Of a DNA stretch of 64,000 nucleotides, positions 1 through 9,884 are shown piece by piece (positions within the stretch are counted from its first letter, which is position 1; the number at the start of each line of letters is the position of its first letter). Below the pieces are notes generated by a model that was not told the DNA's origin, ran no database searches, and was given only the letters and a program-made list of their open reading frames with translations. The position numbers and the translations under genes were made by a program. The stretch covers positions 1,263,973 to 1,327,972 of the forward strand of contig JAPPUL010000073.1 in the NCBI GenBank assembly GCA_026874595.1, written 5' to 3'. This DNA comes from Sipunculus nudus (taxonomy: Eukaryota; Annelida; Sipuncula; Golfingiida; Sipunculidae).

Positions 1-76
1 TTTATTTCCCCTTTTTACTCCCTTACTACTCTCACCCTCTATTGGCGTTTTTTAGCCTTTTCTTATATTTTTTTGT

Positions 77-1414
77 ATGTACTTTGTAAACGAACTACTA
101 AATCTAAGCCCTTCTATATCCTCTAAACCAAAACTTTTTCTCTTTTTCCCTTTAGCGTATTTTTGCCTAACTTTTATCCTTTATTCTCACTCATTTGCCG
201 CAACCTCCTCAAGCCTTACCCAAAAAACAAAAATACAATCTTTAAAAGTTTCTGTTCTAACTTTTGGTCCAGGACAAAGCTTACACTCTCAATGGGGGCA
301 TAATGCTCTTCGCATTAAAACCAATTCAAACGACATCGTTTATGATTTTGGGACTTTTGATTATACTCATAACGTCCTCTCAAGCTTCCTCCTCGGGAAG
401 AATAGCTTCTGGCTTAGTATCGCTTCCTACTCTGCCAACCACTCATTTTACGCTCGCTATGGCAGATACATCTTTGAACAGCAAATAATCCTCTCCTATA
501 AACAAAAAGTTATCCTACAAAATTTACTCGATATTCACTCTAAACCCAAAAATAAGTTCTATGTCTACCACTACGCCAAAAATAACTGTTCCTCTAAATT
601 ACGCGATACTTTAAATATTATTCTTAACAACTCCCTTAAAAAGCAAACTCATAACGTCCCCTTCAAATCTCTTCGGCAAATCTCAGACCCCTTAGTAAAA
701 CATATTTTCCCCGCTAAAATCCTCTCTGACCTACTATTTGATTCTTCCCACGATAAAGTAATCTCTGTCTATCAAGCTATGGCCTTCCCTCTAGTTGTAA
801 GAGACTTCTTACCTTTCATTTTAAACAATAACAGCAAAACCCCTTCTAACAACAAGTTTAACAATATCAATCCAAAAAAAATAACCCCTCGCCTCATACA
901 TTCTCAAAAATATCTACTTAAAGCTTCCTTACCTAAAAAACCTTCTTATGCAAATATTTATAATGCCTTCTCTTTTGCATTCATTGCCTTTATCTTTACC
1001 GCTCTTAGTGTTTGTGCTTTGCCTTTTCATTTATATCCTCCTTTACGAAAATTCTTAACCTCTTCGGCTCTTATCATTTTAGCTATCCCCATTAGCGTCT
1101 TCTCCTTAATCTCTATTCATTTTCTTATAGTTCTTAAATATGATATCTCTATTATCTCACATCTTTTAATCTCTATTCCCGACCTTATCCTACCTATTGC
1201 CGGCATCTTTTGCTTTAATTTAACTCGACAAGTCTTTTTACTACGGCTTTGGCTTTTTTATAAACTCTTTACTCTATCCACTTTATTCTTCCTAATCTCT
1301 ATAAACGTATTCGCTCAGCCCATCGGGTATATCTTTATCTTCATAACCATATTTTATTTTATTATCTGGCTTTTGGTTAATAATCTCTCAAAAGACCCCT
1401 CCTATAATCCCTAG
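77..1414 (+). CDS. DUF4105 (Lnb N-terminal-like) membrane protein
   Basis: The N-terminus has a hydrophobic signal-like segment (about residues 20-42). Residues about 55-180 match the Lnb N-terminal periplasmic domain (DUF4105): a TFGPG start, the WGHNALRI motif, a YDFGTFD motif, the GRYIFEQ segment and the NNCSSKLRD motif with its likely catalytic Cys. In known Lnb proteins this kind of domain is papain-like and acts on lipoproteins in the cell envelope. The C-terminal third (from about residue 293) holds about five hydrophobic membrane segments, so the soluble domain probably sits outside the membrane. The + strand here is the lagging-like, pyrimidine-rich strand, giving a protein rich in Ser, Phe, Leu and Asn. 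No clear ribosome site precedes the chosen ATG. Domain assignment is fairly sure; substrate is unknown. Confidence 0.7.
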   Translation: MYFVNELLNLSPSISSKPKLFLFFPLAYFCLTFILYSHSFAATSSSLTQKTKIQSLKVSVLTFGPGQSLHSQWGHNALRIKTNSNDIVYDFGTFDYTHNVLSSFLLGKNSFWLSIASYSANHSFYARYGRYIFEQQIILSYKQKVILQNLLDIHSKPKNKFYVYHYAKNNCSSKLRDTLNIILNNSLKKQTHNVPFKSLRQISDPLVKHIFPAKILSDLLFDSSHDKVISVYQAMAFPLVVRDFLPFILNNNSKTPSNNKFNNINPKKITPRLIHSQKYLLKASLPKKPSYANIYNAFSFAFIAFIFTALSVCALPFHLYPPLRKFLTSSALIILAIPISVFSLISIHFLIVLKYDISIISHLLISIPDLILPIAGIFCFNLTRQVFLLRLWLFYKLFTLSTLFFLISINVFAQPIGYIFIFITIFYFIIWLLVNNLSKDPSYNP

Positions 1415-1595
1415 CGATTTATTATCAACATAAAAAACCCTTATTTCGCTTAGCTTTTTTCTACCTAATATCTTTATTATGCTTGACTTATTTTTGCTTA
1501 TCCTGTACATTTTACTCTTTGGTCCTGTAATGTCAATGCCTTTTCTTATATTTACTTATTGCGCTTTTTTTAAAAAAACTCTTTGGAGGACTTTT

Positions 1596-1763
1596 ATGAC
1601 TTGCTTTTCTAATAAAGAACTCAATCACTTTGTTATCAACAACGTTAATTCTGAAAGCATCCCTCATGTCAATGAATGTAAAAGATGCAATACTCGATTT
1701 ACTCTAATTAAAAAGACCATTGAACAAATGGCTCGTTATTCTTGTTCTATAAGCCCTCTTTAA
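1596..1763 (+). CDS. small unknown protein with a CxxC pair
   Basis: This frame is open from 1479, but a strong GGAGGA ribosome site lies just before the ATG at 1596, so I prefer the short 55-residue product. The protein is soluble-looking and has a CKRC pair about residues 29-32 plus two other cysteines, which could bind a metal. If the longer start at 1479 is used, a hydrophobic membrane segment is added at the N-terminus. I do not recognise a family. It lies between the DUF4105 gene and a dehydrogenase gene on the same strand. Confidence 0.45.
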   Translation: MTCFSNKELNHFVINNVNSESIPHVNECKRCNTRFTLIKKTIEQMARYSCSISPL

Positions 1764-1811
1764 TTATTTAAGATAGTCTTCTCTTACTTGCATTTATACG
1801 AGGTTTTTTTT

Positions 1812-2690
1812 TTGAGTGATTTCAAGATCGGCTTTATCGGCCTTGGCAATTTGGGCTCTGCTATATTAACGCGTTTTAGCTCTATTCATAAAAACAATAT
1901 TTTTGTTTGGAATAGAACTAAAAAAGAAAACTTCTCCAAAAGCCCTTTTTCTTTTTGTCAAAACCCCGCTCAGCTTGCGCAAAATTCAGACCTAATATTT
2001 ATATGTCTATTTGATAGTAATGCTGTATCTGATGTCTTCTTAGGCACCAATGGTTTACTACAAAAGCACAAGAACTTAGAAAATAAAATCATTGTTGACT
2101 TAACTTCTAATCATTATGAGCATGTTTTAAAGTTCTATGACTTTGCTTTTAGATATAACTTCCAATATCTTGAATGTCCTGTACTCGGTAGTGTTAGCCC
2201 TGCTTTGAAAGGTTTGCTTACTGCTCTTGTAAGTGGTAACAAAAGTGCTTTTGATTATGCTTATCAATATATTAAAGTCTTTGCTTCTAATATTTTCTTC
2301 CTCGAAGAAAAAGCCCTCGCTTCCAAAATGAAAGTTATTAATAATCTTGTCTTGGCTAACTTTATGACTGCTCTTGCTGAGGCTTTGGTTTTAGGGCAGA
2401 ATATCGGAATCGACAAAGCTGCCGTTTTGGATATTCTTGATAAGGGGGGGGGGAAGTCTCTTGTTCTTTCTGCTAAAAAGGATAAGCTCTTAAATAACGA
2501 TTTCTCTACCCATTTCTCTAGTGCTCTTATGTTAAAAGACTTGAAAGCCCTTTCTGATCTTGCTTTTGATATTAAAACATCTGTCCTCTCTGCTGCTGTC
2601 TCTAAGGAAATCTTTGCTCTAACTTTCCAAAAGAATATTAGTCAACTCGATGTCTCCGCCATATACAAAATATTTAATCAGGAAGTTTAA
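1812..2690 (+). CDS. 3-hydroxyisobutyrate dehydrogenase-like NAD(P) oxidoreductase
   Basis: About 292 residues, the usual length for beta-hydroxyacid dehydrogenases. The N-terminus carries the Rossmann motif GLGNLG (residues 10-15). A CPVLGSVSPALKG segment matches the family's substrate motif, and KVINN holds the expected catalytic Lys. The frame is open from a TTG at 1788, but TTG at 1812 follows an AGG-containing site and puts the Rossmann motif at the expected distance, so I chose it. Substrate cannot be told; relatives act on 3-hydroxyisobutyrate, tartronate semialdehyde or succinic semialdehyde. A run of ten G residues (2444-2453) lies in the coding region and encodes part of DKGGGKS. 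Confidence 0.8.
   Translation: MSDFKIGFIGLGNLGSAILTRFSSIHKNNIFVWNRTKKENFSKSPFSFCQNPAQLAQNSDLIFICLFDSNAVSDVFLGTNGLLQKHKNLENKIIVDLTSNHYEHVLKFYDFAFRYNFQYLECPVLGSVSPALKGLLTALVSGNKSAFDYAYQYIKVFASNIFFLEEKALASKMKVINNLVLANFMTALAEALVLGQNIGIDKAAVLDILDKGGGKSLVLSAKKDKLLNNDFSTHFSSALMLKDLKALSDLAFDIKTSVLSAAVSKEIFALTFQKNISQLDVSAIYKIFNQEV
2444..2453 (+). repeat. G10 homopolymer inside a CDS
   Basis: Ten consecutive G residues lie within the dehydrogenase frame. The frame is intact in this sequence. A one-base slip would truncate the protein, so this is a possible phase-variation or error-prone site. It is the longest G run I see in the window and lies on the C-rich side of the origin. Confidence 0.9.
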
Positions 2691-2921
2691 GCTTTATAAC
2701 ATTTTTACCTTTTTCTCACTTTTTCTCACTGATCTGGCCATTTACGCATACTTACTATAAGTTTTTTTAACTTTTTATCCGAAACCCATTTGGGGTGTTA
2801 TTCTTACTATAGATTATTCTTGTTTAGTAGAGGCTGTGTTTTATTATATTTTTTATTATATTTTATTACACCATCTTTATTTGCAATGTTTTGGTTTTGC
2901 TTTTTTACAAGGAGGTTTTTT

Positions 2922-3836
2922 ATGTTTAAATCCAGACTGCTTTTTACCATTTGCGCTTCTTTTGCTTTAGTCTTATTCATTAAGACCAGCGGAGACTCTT
3001 TTAATATTAGCTCCATTAACAGGCATTTACAACCTCAGAATAGTATGCCCACTTATTCTTATGCTGTAGACGGATTTGAAATACCCGGCGAGTGGAGTGT
3101 TCGATTCTCTCGTTTCCGTTCTGACACTTGTGGTGATACCTTAAATGACCAAAAGGACTATCAAGACGATTCTGAGTGGTTTGGATGGTTTGTTGCCGAT
3201 GGGAAGAACCTGAAACCTAATGGCATTTTGCCTGAATTCGTATATCGTAATGCTTCTTTTTTTAAACAAGAACAAAAGACTATATTGGGCCTTAAAGCTT
3301 GTTGGGATAAGAAGGCTTTTCATTCCATAACCCTTGAGCCTGTTAATAACTTAGCTTCTTCTAAGAAAGAGCGTTACAGCTTAAATAAGTTCGGCCGATA
3401 TCCTGATGAACCCTCCGGTTATAAAGAACTTGATACTGCTTCTTTTCTCAACTACACTAAAAGTTCTTATGTTGCGATCCCTGCTTTTACTCGCGAAATA
3501 TCTATAATTGCTTGGATTAATAATTACAATCGATACTCCTTAGCTTTTCATGTTGAGGATGAAAAAGGTATGGTGCACATCCTTAAAGCTGGCTATATTA
3601 AACCTAATGGCTGGCATAAATTAACTGCTAATATCCCTTATCATATTCACAAAGCTAATTCTCCTCTAAAGTTGCGTAAAATTAAATTGACTACTAACCC
3701 TGTTCAGTCTATTGAGGATGATACCTACATTTACCTCGACTTTATGCATGCTAAAATGATTGTTACTGATCCTAACTTATATGGCAAGGATATTGAACGA
3801 CCTAATCTCATGTGGCAGTTTAGAGTCTCTAAATAA
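2922..3836 (+). CDS. flaA: FlaA flagellar filament sheath protein
   Basis: About 304 residues with an N-terminal signal segment (about residues 4-22). The body fits the spirochaete FlaA family: an early FEIPGEWSV segment, SIIAWINNYNRYSLAFHVED, a GWHKLTANIP segment, and a late YIYLDFMHAKMIVTD segment followed by a Trp-containing tail. FlaA forms the sheath around the periplasmic flagellar core. The ATG at 2922 is chosen because AAGGAGG precedes it at good spacing; the frame is open further upstream (2790) without such a site. The gene stands alone, downstream of an AT-rich leader of over 200 bases. A second FlaA-like gene lies at 14638-15909 on the other side of the origin. Confidence 0.85.
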   Translation: MFKSRLLFTICASFALVLFIKTSGDSFNISSINRHLQPQNSMPTYSYAVDGFEIPGEWSVRFSRFRSDTCGDTLNDQKDYQDDSEWFGWFVADGKNLKPNGILPEFVYRNASFFKQEQKTILGLKACWDKKAFHSITLEPVNNLASSKKERYSLNKFGRYPDEPSGYKELDTASFLNYTKSSYVAIPAFTREISIIAWINNYNRYSLAFHVEDEKGMVHILKAGYIKPNGWHKLTANIPYHIHKANSPLKLRKIKLTTNPVQSIEDDTYIYLDFMHAKMIVTDPNLYGKDIERPNLMWQFRVSK

Positions 3837-3914
3837 ACATTATTATTTAATTTAGTCTCTATACTTGTTACAAATGCTTGTTACAACTGCTCGTGCAGAT
3901 AATATAACCTTACG

Positions 3915-4994
3915 TCATATTATATTATACTGCCCTTTATTTATACGTATAAATACATTAGTATTCTCTTCAAGATAAGAGCTTCCGAGGCTATGGACGT
4001 TATCAACAAACAGTAAATGCCCATTAACGTCTATACTGTATCTAAAAGCGCTGCCAAGAAATTCTCTATGCATAATCTTGCCGCTTATAATTATATTATC
4101 TTTTCGTCTTGGTTTAGTTTTTGTAATTAATACATTCTGCGGACGGAAAACTAAACTTGCATTATCCTTAACTTCTTCATCTATGTTTATTCTTAATCCG
4201 TTTGTGCTTATAAAAACGTTTTGTTTATTTTTTTTATCAGACTTTATTTTTCCTGTAATAACATTGGCAGAGCCAAGGAATTTTGCAACGAATAAGTTTT
4301 TAGGCGTATCATAAAGTTCTATAGGTTTTCCAACTTGGTTAATTAATCCCTTATCAAGCACAGCCATTCTATCTGAAATACTGTTTGCTTCTTCTTGGTC
4401 ATGAGTTACAAATATTGTTGTTAAACCTAATTTCCGTTGTAGGGTTAATATATCTGTTCTCATTTGTATTCTTAAGTTTGCGTCAAGATTAGATAAAGGT
4501 TCATCAAGTAGTAGTACTCGAGGTTCTATGACAATGGTCCTTGCCAAAGCAACACGTTGTTGTTGCCCTCCAGACAGTTCATTTGGTCTTTTGTTTGCAA
4601 ACTCTTGTAGCTCAACTAGACTAAGTGCTTTATCAACACGCTTATTTATTTCCTCTTTAGAAACTTTACGTTCCTCTAAACCAAATGCAACATTTTTTCT
4701 AACACTCATATGAGGCCATAGTGCATAATTCTGGAAGACCATCCCTACATTGCGCTTCCAAGGAGGTATATTTGTTACATTTTGTTTATCGATAAATATT
4801 TTTCCTTTTGGCTTTGGACCAAAACCTGCAATAGAGCGAAGCAGTGTTGATTTTCCTGAGCCTGAGGGTCCTAAAAAGGCAAAGAATTCACCAGCTTTAA
4901 TATTTAAGCTAATATCTTTAAGTACATTAGTTTTGCCAAATGTGATACTTAGATTTTCAATTTTTATATCAACAGATTGGTGTTTTTGGCCCAT
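3915..4994 (-). CDS. fbpC: ABC transporter ATP-binding protein, FbpC-like
   Basis: A 359-residue ATPase energising the importer encoded with the two genes to its right. It has Walker A (GPSGSGKST, about residues 42-50), the signature LSGGQQQR, Walker B (VLLLDEP) and the switch His in VTHDQEE. After residue about 240 it has a TOBE-type regulatory region, typical of the FbpC/PotA group. It is the last gene of a leftward operon (binding protein, permease, ATPase) with gaps of 29-45 bases. Ferric iron is the likeliest cargo from the whole operon's resemblance to Fbp/Bit systems; phosphonate or polyamine relatives cannot be ruled out. Confidence 0.85.
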   Translation of the reverse strand: MGQKHQSVDIKIENLSITFGKTNVLKDISLNIKAGEFFAFLGPSGSGKSTLLRSIAGFGPKPKGKIFIDKQNVTNIPPWKRNVGMVFQNYALWPHMSVRKNVAFGLEERKVSKEEINKRVDKALSLVELQEFANKRPNELSGGQQQRVALARTIVIEPRVLLLDEPLSNLDANLRIQMRTDILTLQRKLGLTTIFVTHDQEEANSISDRMAVLDKGLINQVGKPIELYDTPKNLFVAKFLGSANVITGKIKSDKKNKQNVFISTNGLRINIDEEVKDNASLVFRPQNVLITKTKPRRKDNIIISGKIMHREFLGSAFRYSIDVNGHLLFVDNVHSLGSSYLEENTNVFIRINKGQYNII

Positions 4995-5023
4995 ATTATT
5001 TCTCTTTTAGATCGCTTTTAGTT

Positions 5024-6733
5024 TTATATTTTGTTTTTTTCGATAATTTTGTTAGAAAAGTATGTCGCAATACCTACGATTATAACAGCTATAATGCCTA
5101 AAGCAGCTCCAGGCCCACGTCCTGCCGCAGTTTGCATAAAAATGTATATACCATATGAAAGAGGTGCATCATTCTCGCTTGCCACTAACATAAGAGTTGC
5201 TGATAGTTCAACGGCAGCCGTTGCAAAGCTTGTGATAAATCCTGCAATTATTCCTCCTGCCATTAAAGGAACAGTGATTCGCTTAACAGTCCGCCATTTA
5301 TTTGCTCCGACATTTTCGGCAGCTTCTTCAAGAGACAGGGCAACTTGTTGCAAAGCAGCAACACAAGCTCTTAGAGCATATGGCAGACGACGAATTGCAA
5401 GAGCAATAATTATTATGCCCCACCAATTTGCCAAGGGCACATTAGAAAACGGTAATTCAATATCATAAAACATACGTAGATAGCCAATCCCAAGTGCAAC
5501 ACCAGGAATAGCAACAGCACTCATTGCAATAAAATCAAGAGCCTTGCTACCCCAAATGCGTGTACGCCAAACAATATAAGCAATAGCAACACCCAATATA
5601 ACATCAATAAGTCCCGCAAGTCCTGCATAAAGCAGTGTATTGGTAATAAACATATTAGAGGAAGTGAACATCTGTACATAATGAGCTAGTGTAAATCCAT
5701 CGGGAAGCGGACTAAATGACCATATGCTTGCAAAGGAGAGTAGTAATAGTGCAAGATGCGGAGATAGTACAAATAATAAGATTATAGATATTGTAATATA
5801 GGCTATAGTTTTTTCCCATATCCTTAGGTCTCGTCGCATAAGACCTCCACCACCTTTTTGTGTAGTAGAATAATCTTTATTTTTAGTTGCCCAAAACGAA
5901 ACCCACATTGAGAACAAAGAAAATAGTATAAGTATTACAGATATAACATATCCTATTGGGTCTGAGATGCCAACAGAGCTAATTCTTAGATAGGCTTGAG
6001 GGGCTAACATATTATTAACATTTAATAATAGTGGTGTCCCAAGATCATCAAATACTTTAAGGAATACTAAAGATGCTCCTGCAACATATCCAGGCATAGC
6101 AAGCGGAAATACTATACGTCTAAATAATCTAAGGCCTTTTGAACCAAGATTTAAAGCTGCTTCTTCCATCGAGCGATCAATGTTTTTTAGGCTTGCCGAT
6201 AAGTTTATTAATATAAAAGGAAAATAGTGTATAGATTCAACTAGAATAACTCCATTTAATCCTTTCATAAAAGGTATAGTAAATCCCAAATATTTAGATA
6301 ATAAAAGGTTTACACTTCCGTTACTGCCGAAAAATAGTAACATAGCAACAGCCCCGACAAATGGCGGCATAATAAGAGGTATTACTCCAAGTGTTTGAAT
6401 AATTGCTGTACCGCTGAAGTTGAATCGAGTAGTAAAGTAAGCTAAAGGTATTGCAATTATAGTTGAAACTATAACTGTCATTATAGATACATATATGGAG
6501 TTTAGAAACGATTCTTGAAACAAAGATGCATTAAAAAAGTCGATAAAGTTGTTAAGCGTAATATTACCGTTTACATCTTGGAAGGCGATAAATATAACTT
6601 TAACAATTGGCAGTATTAGTACAAATGTTAAGAATATCGCAATGGCTGTTGCTATAGTTATTGGTCCCCACTGGTATGACGAAAGCTTTAATACTAGAGA
6701 CGATTTTCTGATACGGTTATTTCGTTGTTTCAT
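5024..6733 (-). CDS. fbpB: ABC transporter permease, fused two-domain FbpB type
   Basis: 569 residues with about 12 membrane segments in two homologous halves. Each half has the EAA loop that contacts the ATPase: EEAALNLG in the first half and EEAAENVG in the second, both followed by a basic stretch and a Pro-Leu pair. A two-half permease of this length is typical of FbpB-type ferric iron importers. It lies between the binding-protein gene and the ATPase gene on the same strand. Confidence 0.85.
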   Translation of the reverse strand: MKQRNNRIRKSSLVLKLSSYQWGPITIATAIAIFLTFVLILPIVKVIFIAFQDVNGNITLNNFIDFFNASLFQESFLNSIYVSIMTVIVSTIIAIPLAYFTTRFNFSGTAIIQTLGVIPLIMPPFVGAVAMLLFFGSNGSVNLLLSKYLGFTIPFMKGLNGVILVESIHYFPFILINLSASLKNIDRSMEEAALNLGSKGLRLFRRIVFPLAMPGYVAGASLVFLKVFDDLGTPLLLNVNNMLAPQAYLRISSVGISDPIGYVISVILILFSLFSMWVSFWATKNKDYSTTQKGGGGLMRRDLRIWEKTIAYITISIILLFVLSPHLALLLLSFASIWSFSPLPDGFTLAHYVQMFTSSNMFITNTLLYAGLAGLIDVILGVAIAYIVWRTRIWGSKALDFIAMSAVAIPGVALGIGYLRMFYDIELPFSNVPLANWWGIIIIALAIRRLPYALRACVAALQQVALSLEEAAENVGANKWRTVKRITVPLMAGGIIAGFITSFATAAVELSATLMLVASENDAPLSYGIYIFMQTAAGRGPGAALGIIAVIIVGIATYFSNKIIEKNKI

Positions 6734-6778
6734 ATATTTAACATATGCAAGCTCTTTTTAATTATATTAATAGCTATT

Positions 6779-8131
6779 TCACATCATAGAGATTGCCTTT
6801 TTGGCTAATTCTTCAGCCTCTTTATAATTGTTCTGAATAAACTCATCCCACTTAGCCTCAACTTCTGCCTGCCTGCCTGTTACTTTATCCGTAGCTTTTT
6901 TACGTTTTTTAGTAAAAATCGCACTAAATTCTTTATTGTTAGCCTTTGCCTCATCAATAGGTACTGCTACTAATAATTCTTTTGCTTTTTCAATAAGGGC
7001 TTTTGCTTTTAAATTTGGTGTTGACAAAGCATTTAATTCTCCAGATGCATCATGTATAGCTTTGGTAGCTTTTCGTAGGGCCTCCATACGATATGTAATC
7101 ATGACGTCAAATAAGGAGTTAACCAAATTATATCTAGTTTTAGATAAATTAAGATCAAAATATAAAGCGGTTTTAAGCGAGTTATCGGTAAAAGGGTTTG
7201 GAAAGTGTTTAGGAGCTTTTGTATAAGTTTTGGGATTTACTGGCAGTCGCCGTATTTTCGGGTCTAATAATATTTCTTGTCCTTCATCCGATAATATAAA
7301 ATCAATGAATTTAACAGCCATTTCTTTATTTGGTGCATTTTTTATGATAGCGATATTTGCGGGGACTAAAGATGTTTTTGGAGGATATATAAATTCAACA
7401 GGGAATCCTGCTCCTTTTGACGATAATCCAAAAAAATCGATAACTATACCAATACCAAAATCTCCACTATTTACTCCGTCAGGAACTCCAAAACTCCGTT
7501 CAGTAACTGTTCTAAAGTTCCCTGCAATGAACTTCATAGTCTCCCAACCTTTAGTCCAACCTTCAGATTGTAGGATAGTCTCTAATGTAAGATGAGTGGT
7601 GCCTGAACGAGAAGGAGAAGACATCGCAACATGATTAAAATAGACAGGTTTTTTTAAGTCTTCCCAATCTTTTGGTGCTGGTAGTTCTTTTGCTTTTGTA
7701 TAGCGAGTATTCCACATGATTCCATAACCTGCTGCTGCAAAACCTTTATAATACCCTTCTGGATCATTAATTGGGAAGGAGCCTATTTTATTAGGTATTC
7801 CGCTTATGTTTACTTCATGTTTTTGTAGTAAATTGTTTTCTTTTAGTACTTCAAAAGCATCTGGAGCGGATGCCCAAAATAAGTCTGTATTATTTTTTGA
7901 TGCTGTTTCTTGAATATACTTTATACTAGACGATGTAGACTTATTTAGAATTGTTACTTTTAGATTTTCGTTCTTATCTTCAAATGCATTTTTAAAACTT
8001 GTTGTTAGGTCTTTAGGGAAGGATGTAACGATTGATAAAGTATTTTTCTCCGTCGAGCAGGATGTTTTAACTACTATACCAAGCAGAAGTACAACTATAA
8101 ATACTCGAAACTTTATTGATATTAGTTTCAT
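6779..8131 (-). CDS. fbpA: ABC transporter substrate-binding lipoprotein, FbpA-like
   Basis: About 450 residues. The start at 8131 follows a strong AAGGAGG site. The N-terminus is a lipoprotein signal (hydrophobic stretch ending in KTSCST), so the protein is probably lipid-anchored in the periplasm. The body is a type 2 periplasmic binding fold: LSIVTSFPKDL, WASAPDAFEVL, GIMWNTRY, and NIAIIKNAPNKEMAVKFIDFILSDEGQ are typical of FbpA/AfuA-like proteins. The last about 100 residues are Lys- and Ala-rich helix and are an extension beyond the usual 330-residue family length. It heads the operon and would give it its substrate, most likely ferric iron. Confidence 0.8.
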   Translation of the reverse strand: MKLISIKFRVFIVVLLLGIVVKTSCSTEKNTLSIVTSFPKDLTTSFKNAFEDKNENLKVTILNKSTSSSIKYIQETASKNNTDLFWASAPDAFEVLKENNLLQKHEVNISGIPNKIGSFPINDPEGYYKGFAAAGYGIMWNTRYTKAKELPAPKDWEDLKKPVYFNHVAMSSPSRSGTTHLTLETILQSEGWTKGWETMKFIAGNFRTVTERSFGVPDGVNSGDFGIGIVIDFFGLSSKGAGFPVEFIYPPKTSLVPANIAIIKNAPNKEMAVKFIDFILSDEGQEILLDPKIRRLPVNPKTYTKAPKHFPNPFTDNSLKTALYFDLNLSKTRYNLVNSLFDVMITYRMEALRKATKAIHDASGELNALSTPNLKAKALIEKAKELLVAVPIDEAKANNKEFSAIFTKKRKKATDKVTGRQAEVEAKWDEFIQNNYKEAEELAKKAISMM

Positions 8132-8501
8132 AATCCTATCCTCCTTAAAATCTAATCTAAATATAAGATATTTCAAAAAATACAGTAAATAAAAATTTAA
8201 AACTATAAATACTTACTTTTTTATGCTAAATCCCTATATCTATTGGGTTTAAAGTGTTTTTATATCTGTTTTTTGCCTATTACATACTCCTCATACCTAA
8301 ATGTCTAATGTCTAATTTTATTTAGTCGACTTTATTTATTGTTGCAAGGATATTGTCAATTAGTTGTTCATAACTTTTTGAATGCTTACAACATGCTTTT
8401 GTAATACTTTGTGAGCCTTAGTTTTAACTCTAGCTTGATTTATTCATTTTGTTTGCAACTTGTCTATAACGTTTTTATTTTATGTTTATTATGGTCTTTA
8501 G
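8132..8501. other. probable origin of replication (oriC) region
   Basis: This AT-rich gap between divergent fbpA and dnaA holds no gene. The strand composition flips here: + strand C over G to the left, G over C to the right, as expected at a bidirectional origin. Two nine-base sequences in the same orientation, TGTTCATAA (8365-8373) and TGTCTATAA (8461-8469), differ by one base from the relaxed DnaA-box form TGTGNATAA. No perfect DnaA box was seen. The gap also holds the fbpA leader (AAGGAGG just upstream of its start). Confidence 0.6.
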
Positions 8502-9884
8502 ATGTCAATAGAATCTTATGAACTTATTTTTGAGTATCTTAATAAAACCTTCCCGAAAGATAGGGAACTTTGGCTTGATTATATCAAGTTTATGTCTAAA
8601 GACAATGACAAAATACTTCTGTCTGTTCCCAATAACCTTTATAAAGAACGGGTTGAAGATAAATATATACCTGCTCTTAAAGACTTTATTAGAAAACGCT
8701 TTAACTCAAAACTTGAGATTCTAGTTTATATTTCAGGTTCTGATGAAGCTTCACAACAAAAAAACTTATCAGATCAATTCAAAACATTAAGTTCTAATAA
8801 AAATCAAGATTTTCAAAAACAAAAGAACTCAAAATCAAAAAATCCCTCAAAAAAGCACTCTTTAGAACAAAGACATACCTTTGAGCAGTTTGTAGTCGGA
8901 ATAAATAGTCAACTTGCTTACGCTGCGGCTAAACGAATAGCAGAATACCCAGGCACAGATTATAATCCTTTATTTATATATGGTGGCGTTGGACTTGGTA
9001 AAACCCACCTTATGCAAGCTATAGGTCATGATATTTCTAAAAATGATCCTTTAATGCAAGTAATATACATAACAAGCGAACAATTTACAAATGAGTATAT
9101 TAATTCTTTACAAAAAGGTCGCGTACATGCATTTCGTCTTAAATTCCGTTACTCAGATATTCTTTTAGTCGATGATATACAATTCCTAGAACAAAAAGAA
9201 GGTATACAAGAAGAATTATTCCATACTTTTAACATATTAAATCAATCAGGCAAACAAATGGTTTTTACAAGTGATCGTTCCCCACAGGAATTAAAGAAAG
9301 TAACAGATCGTTTAATATCTCGTTTTGCCTCAGGCTTAGTTGCAGATATAAAGCCACCAAATTTTGAAACAAGAAAAGCTATTATTAAAAAGAAACTTGT
9401 GAAATATAATATATTAATCAAAGACGAAATCATAGACTTCCTCGCTAATAATATAACAAATAATGTACGAGATTTAGAAGCTGCAGTAATTAAGACTAAA
9501 GCAATTAAGAATCTGCTTAAAGAAGATTTAACTTTAAAAGTAGTTAGTGAGAATTTAAAAGATATCTTACAAAAAGAGATAATAAGTAAAAAGGTTAGCA
9601 TAGAAGATATTCAAAAGCAGGTCGCCAAATATTATAATATTAGCTTTATTGATTTAAAATCAAAAAAAAGAAATAATTTAATCGTAAAACCTAGACACAT
9701 ATCCATTTACTTAGCTAAAGAGTTAACAAGCCTATCTACAACAGACCTTGGACATGAGTTTGGTGGCAGAACTCACTCGACAATAATATCTGCATATAAT
9801 AAGATAGAAAAAGAGCTTAAGAAAAGTGAATCCATTCGTAATGACGTTGAGAATATAAAGATGAAGTTAAATCAATTAACCTAA
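8502..9884 (+). CDS. dnaA: chromosomal replication initiator DnaA
   Basis: 460 residues, normal length. N-terminal domain I (about 1-75), a Lys/Ser/Gln-rich linker (about 90-122), the AAA+ domain with Walker A (GGVGLGKTHL, about residues 160-169), Walker B (LLVDDIQFLE) and the sensor region FTSDRSPQEL, then the C-terminal DNA-binding domain with PRHISIYLAKEL and GGRTHSTIISA. It binds DnaA boxes and opens oriC. The upstream gap is the likely origin; dnaN follows after about 317 bases. No strong ribosome site precedes the start. Confidence 0.97.
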   Translation: MSIESYELIFEYLNKTFPKDRELWLDYIKFMSKDNDKILLSVPNNLYKERVEDKYIPALKDFIRKRFNSKLEILVYISGSDEASQQKNLSDQFKTLSSNKNQDFQKQKNSKSKNPSKKHSLEQRHTFEQFVVGINSQLAYAAAKRIAEYPGTDYNPLFIYGGVGLGKTHLMQAIGHDISKNDPLMQVIYITSEQFTNEYINSLQKGRVHAFRLKFRYSDILLVDDIQFLEQKEGIQEELFHTFNILNQSGKQMVFTSDRSPQELKKVTDRLISRFASGLVADIKPPNFETRKAIIKKKLVKYNILIKDEIIDFLANNITNNVRDLEAAVIKTKAIKNLLKEDLTLKVVSENLKDILQKEIISKKVSIEDIQKQVAKYYNISFIDLKSKKRNNLIVKPRHISIYLAKELTSLSTTDLGHEFGGRTHSTIISAYNKIEKELKKSESIRNDVENIKMKLNQLT

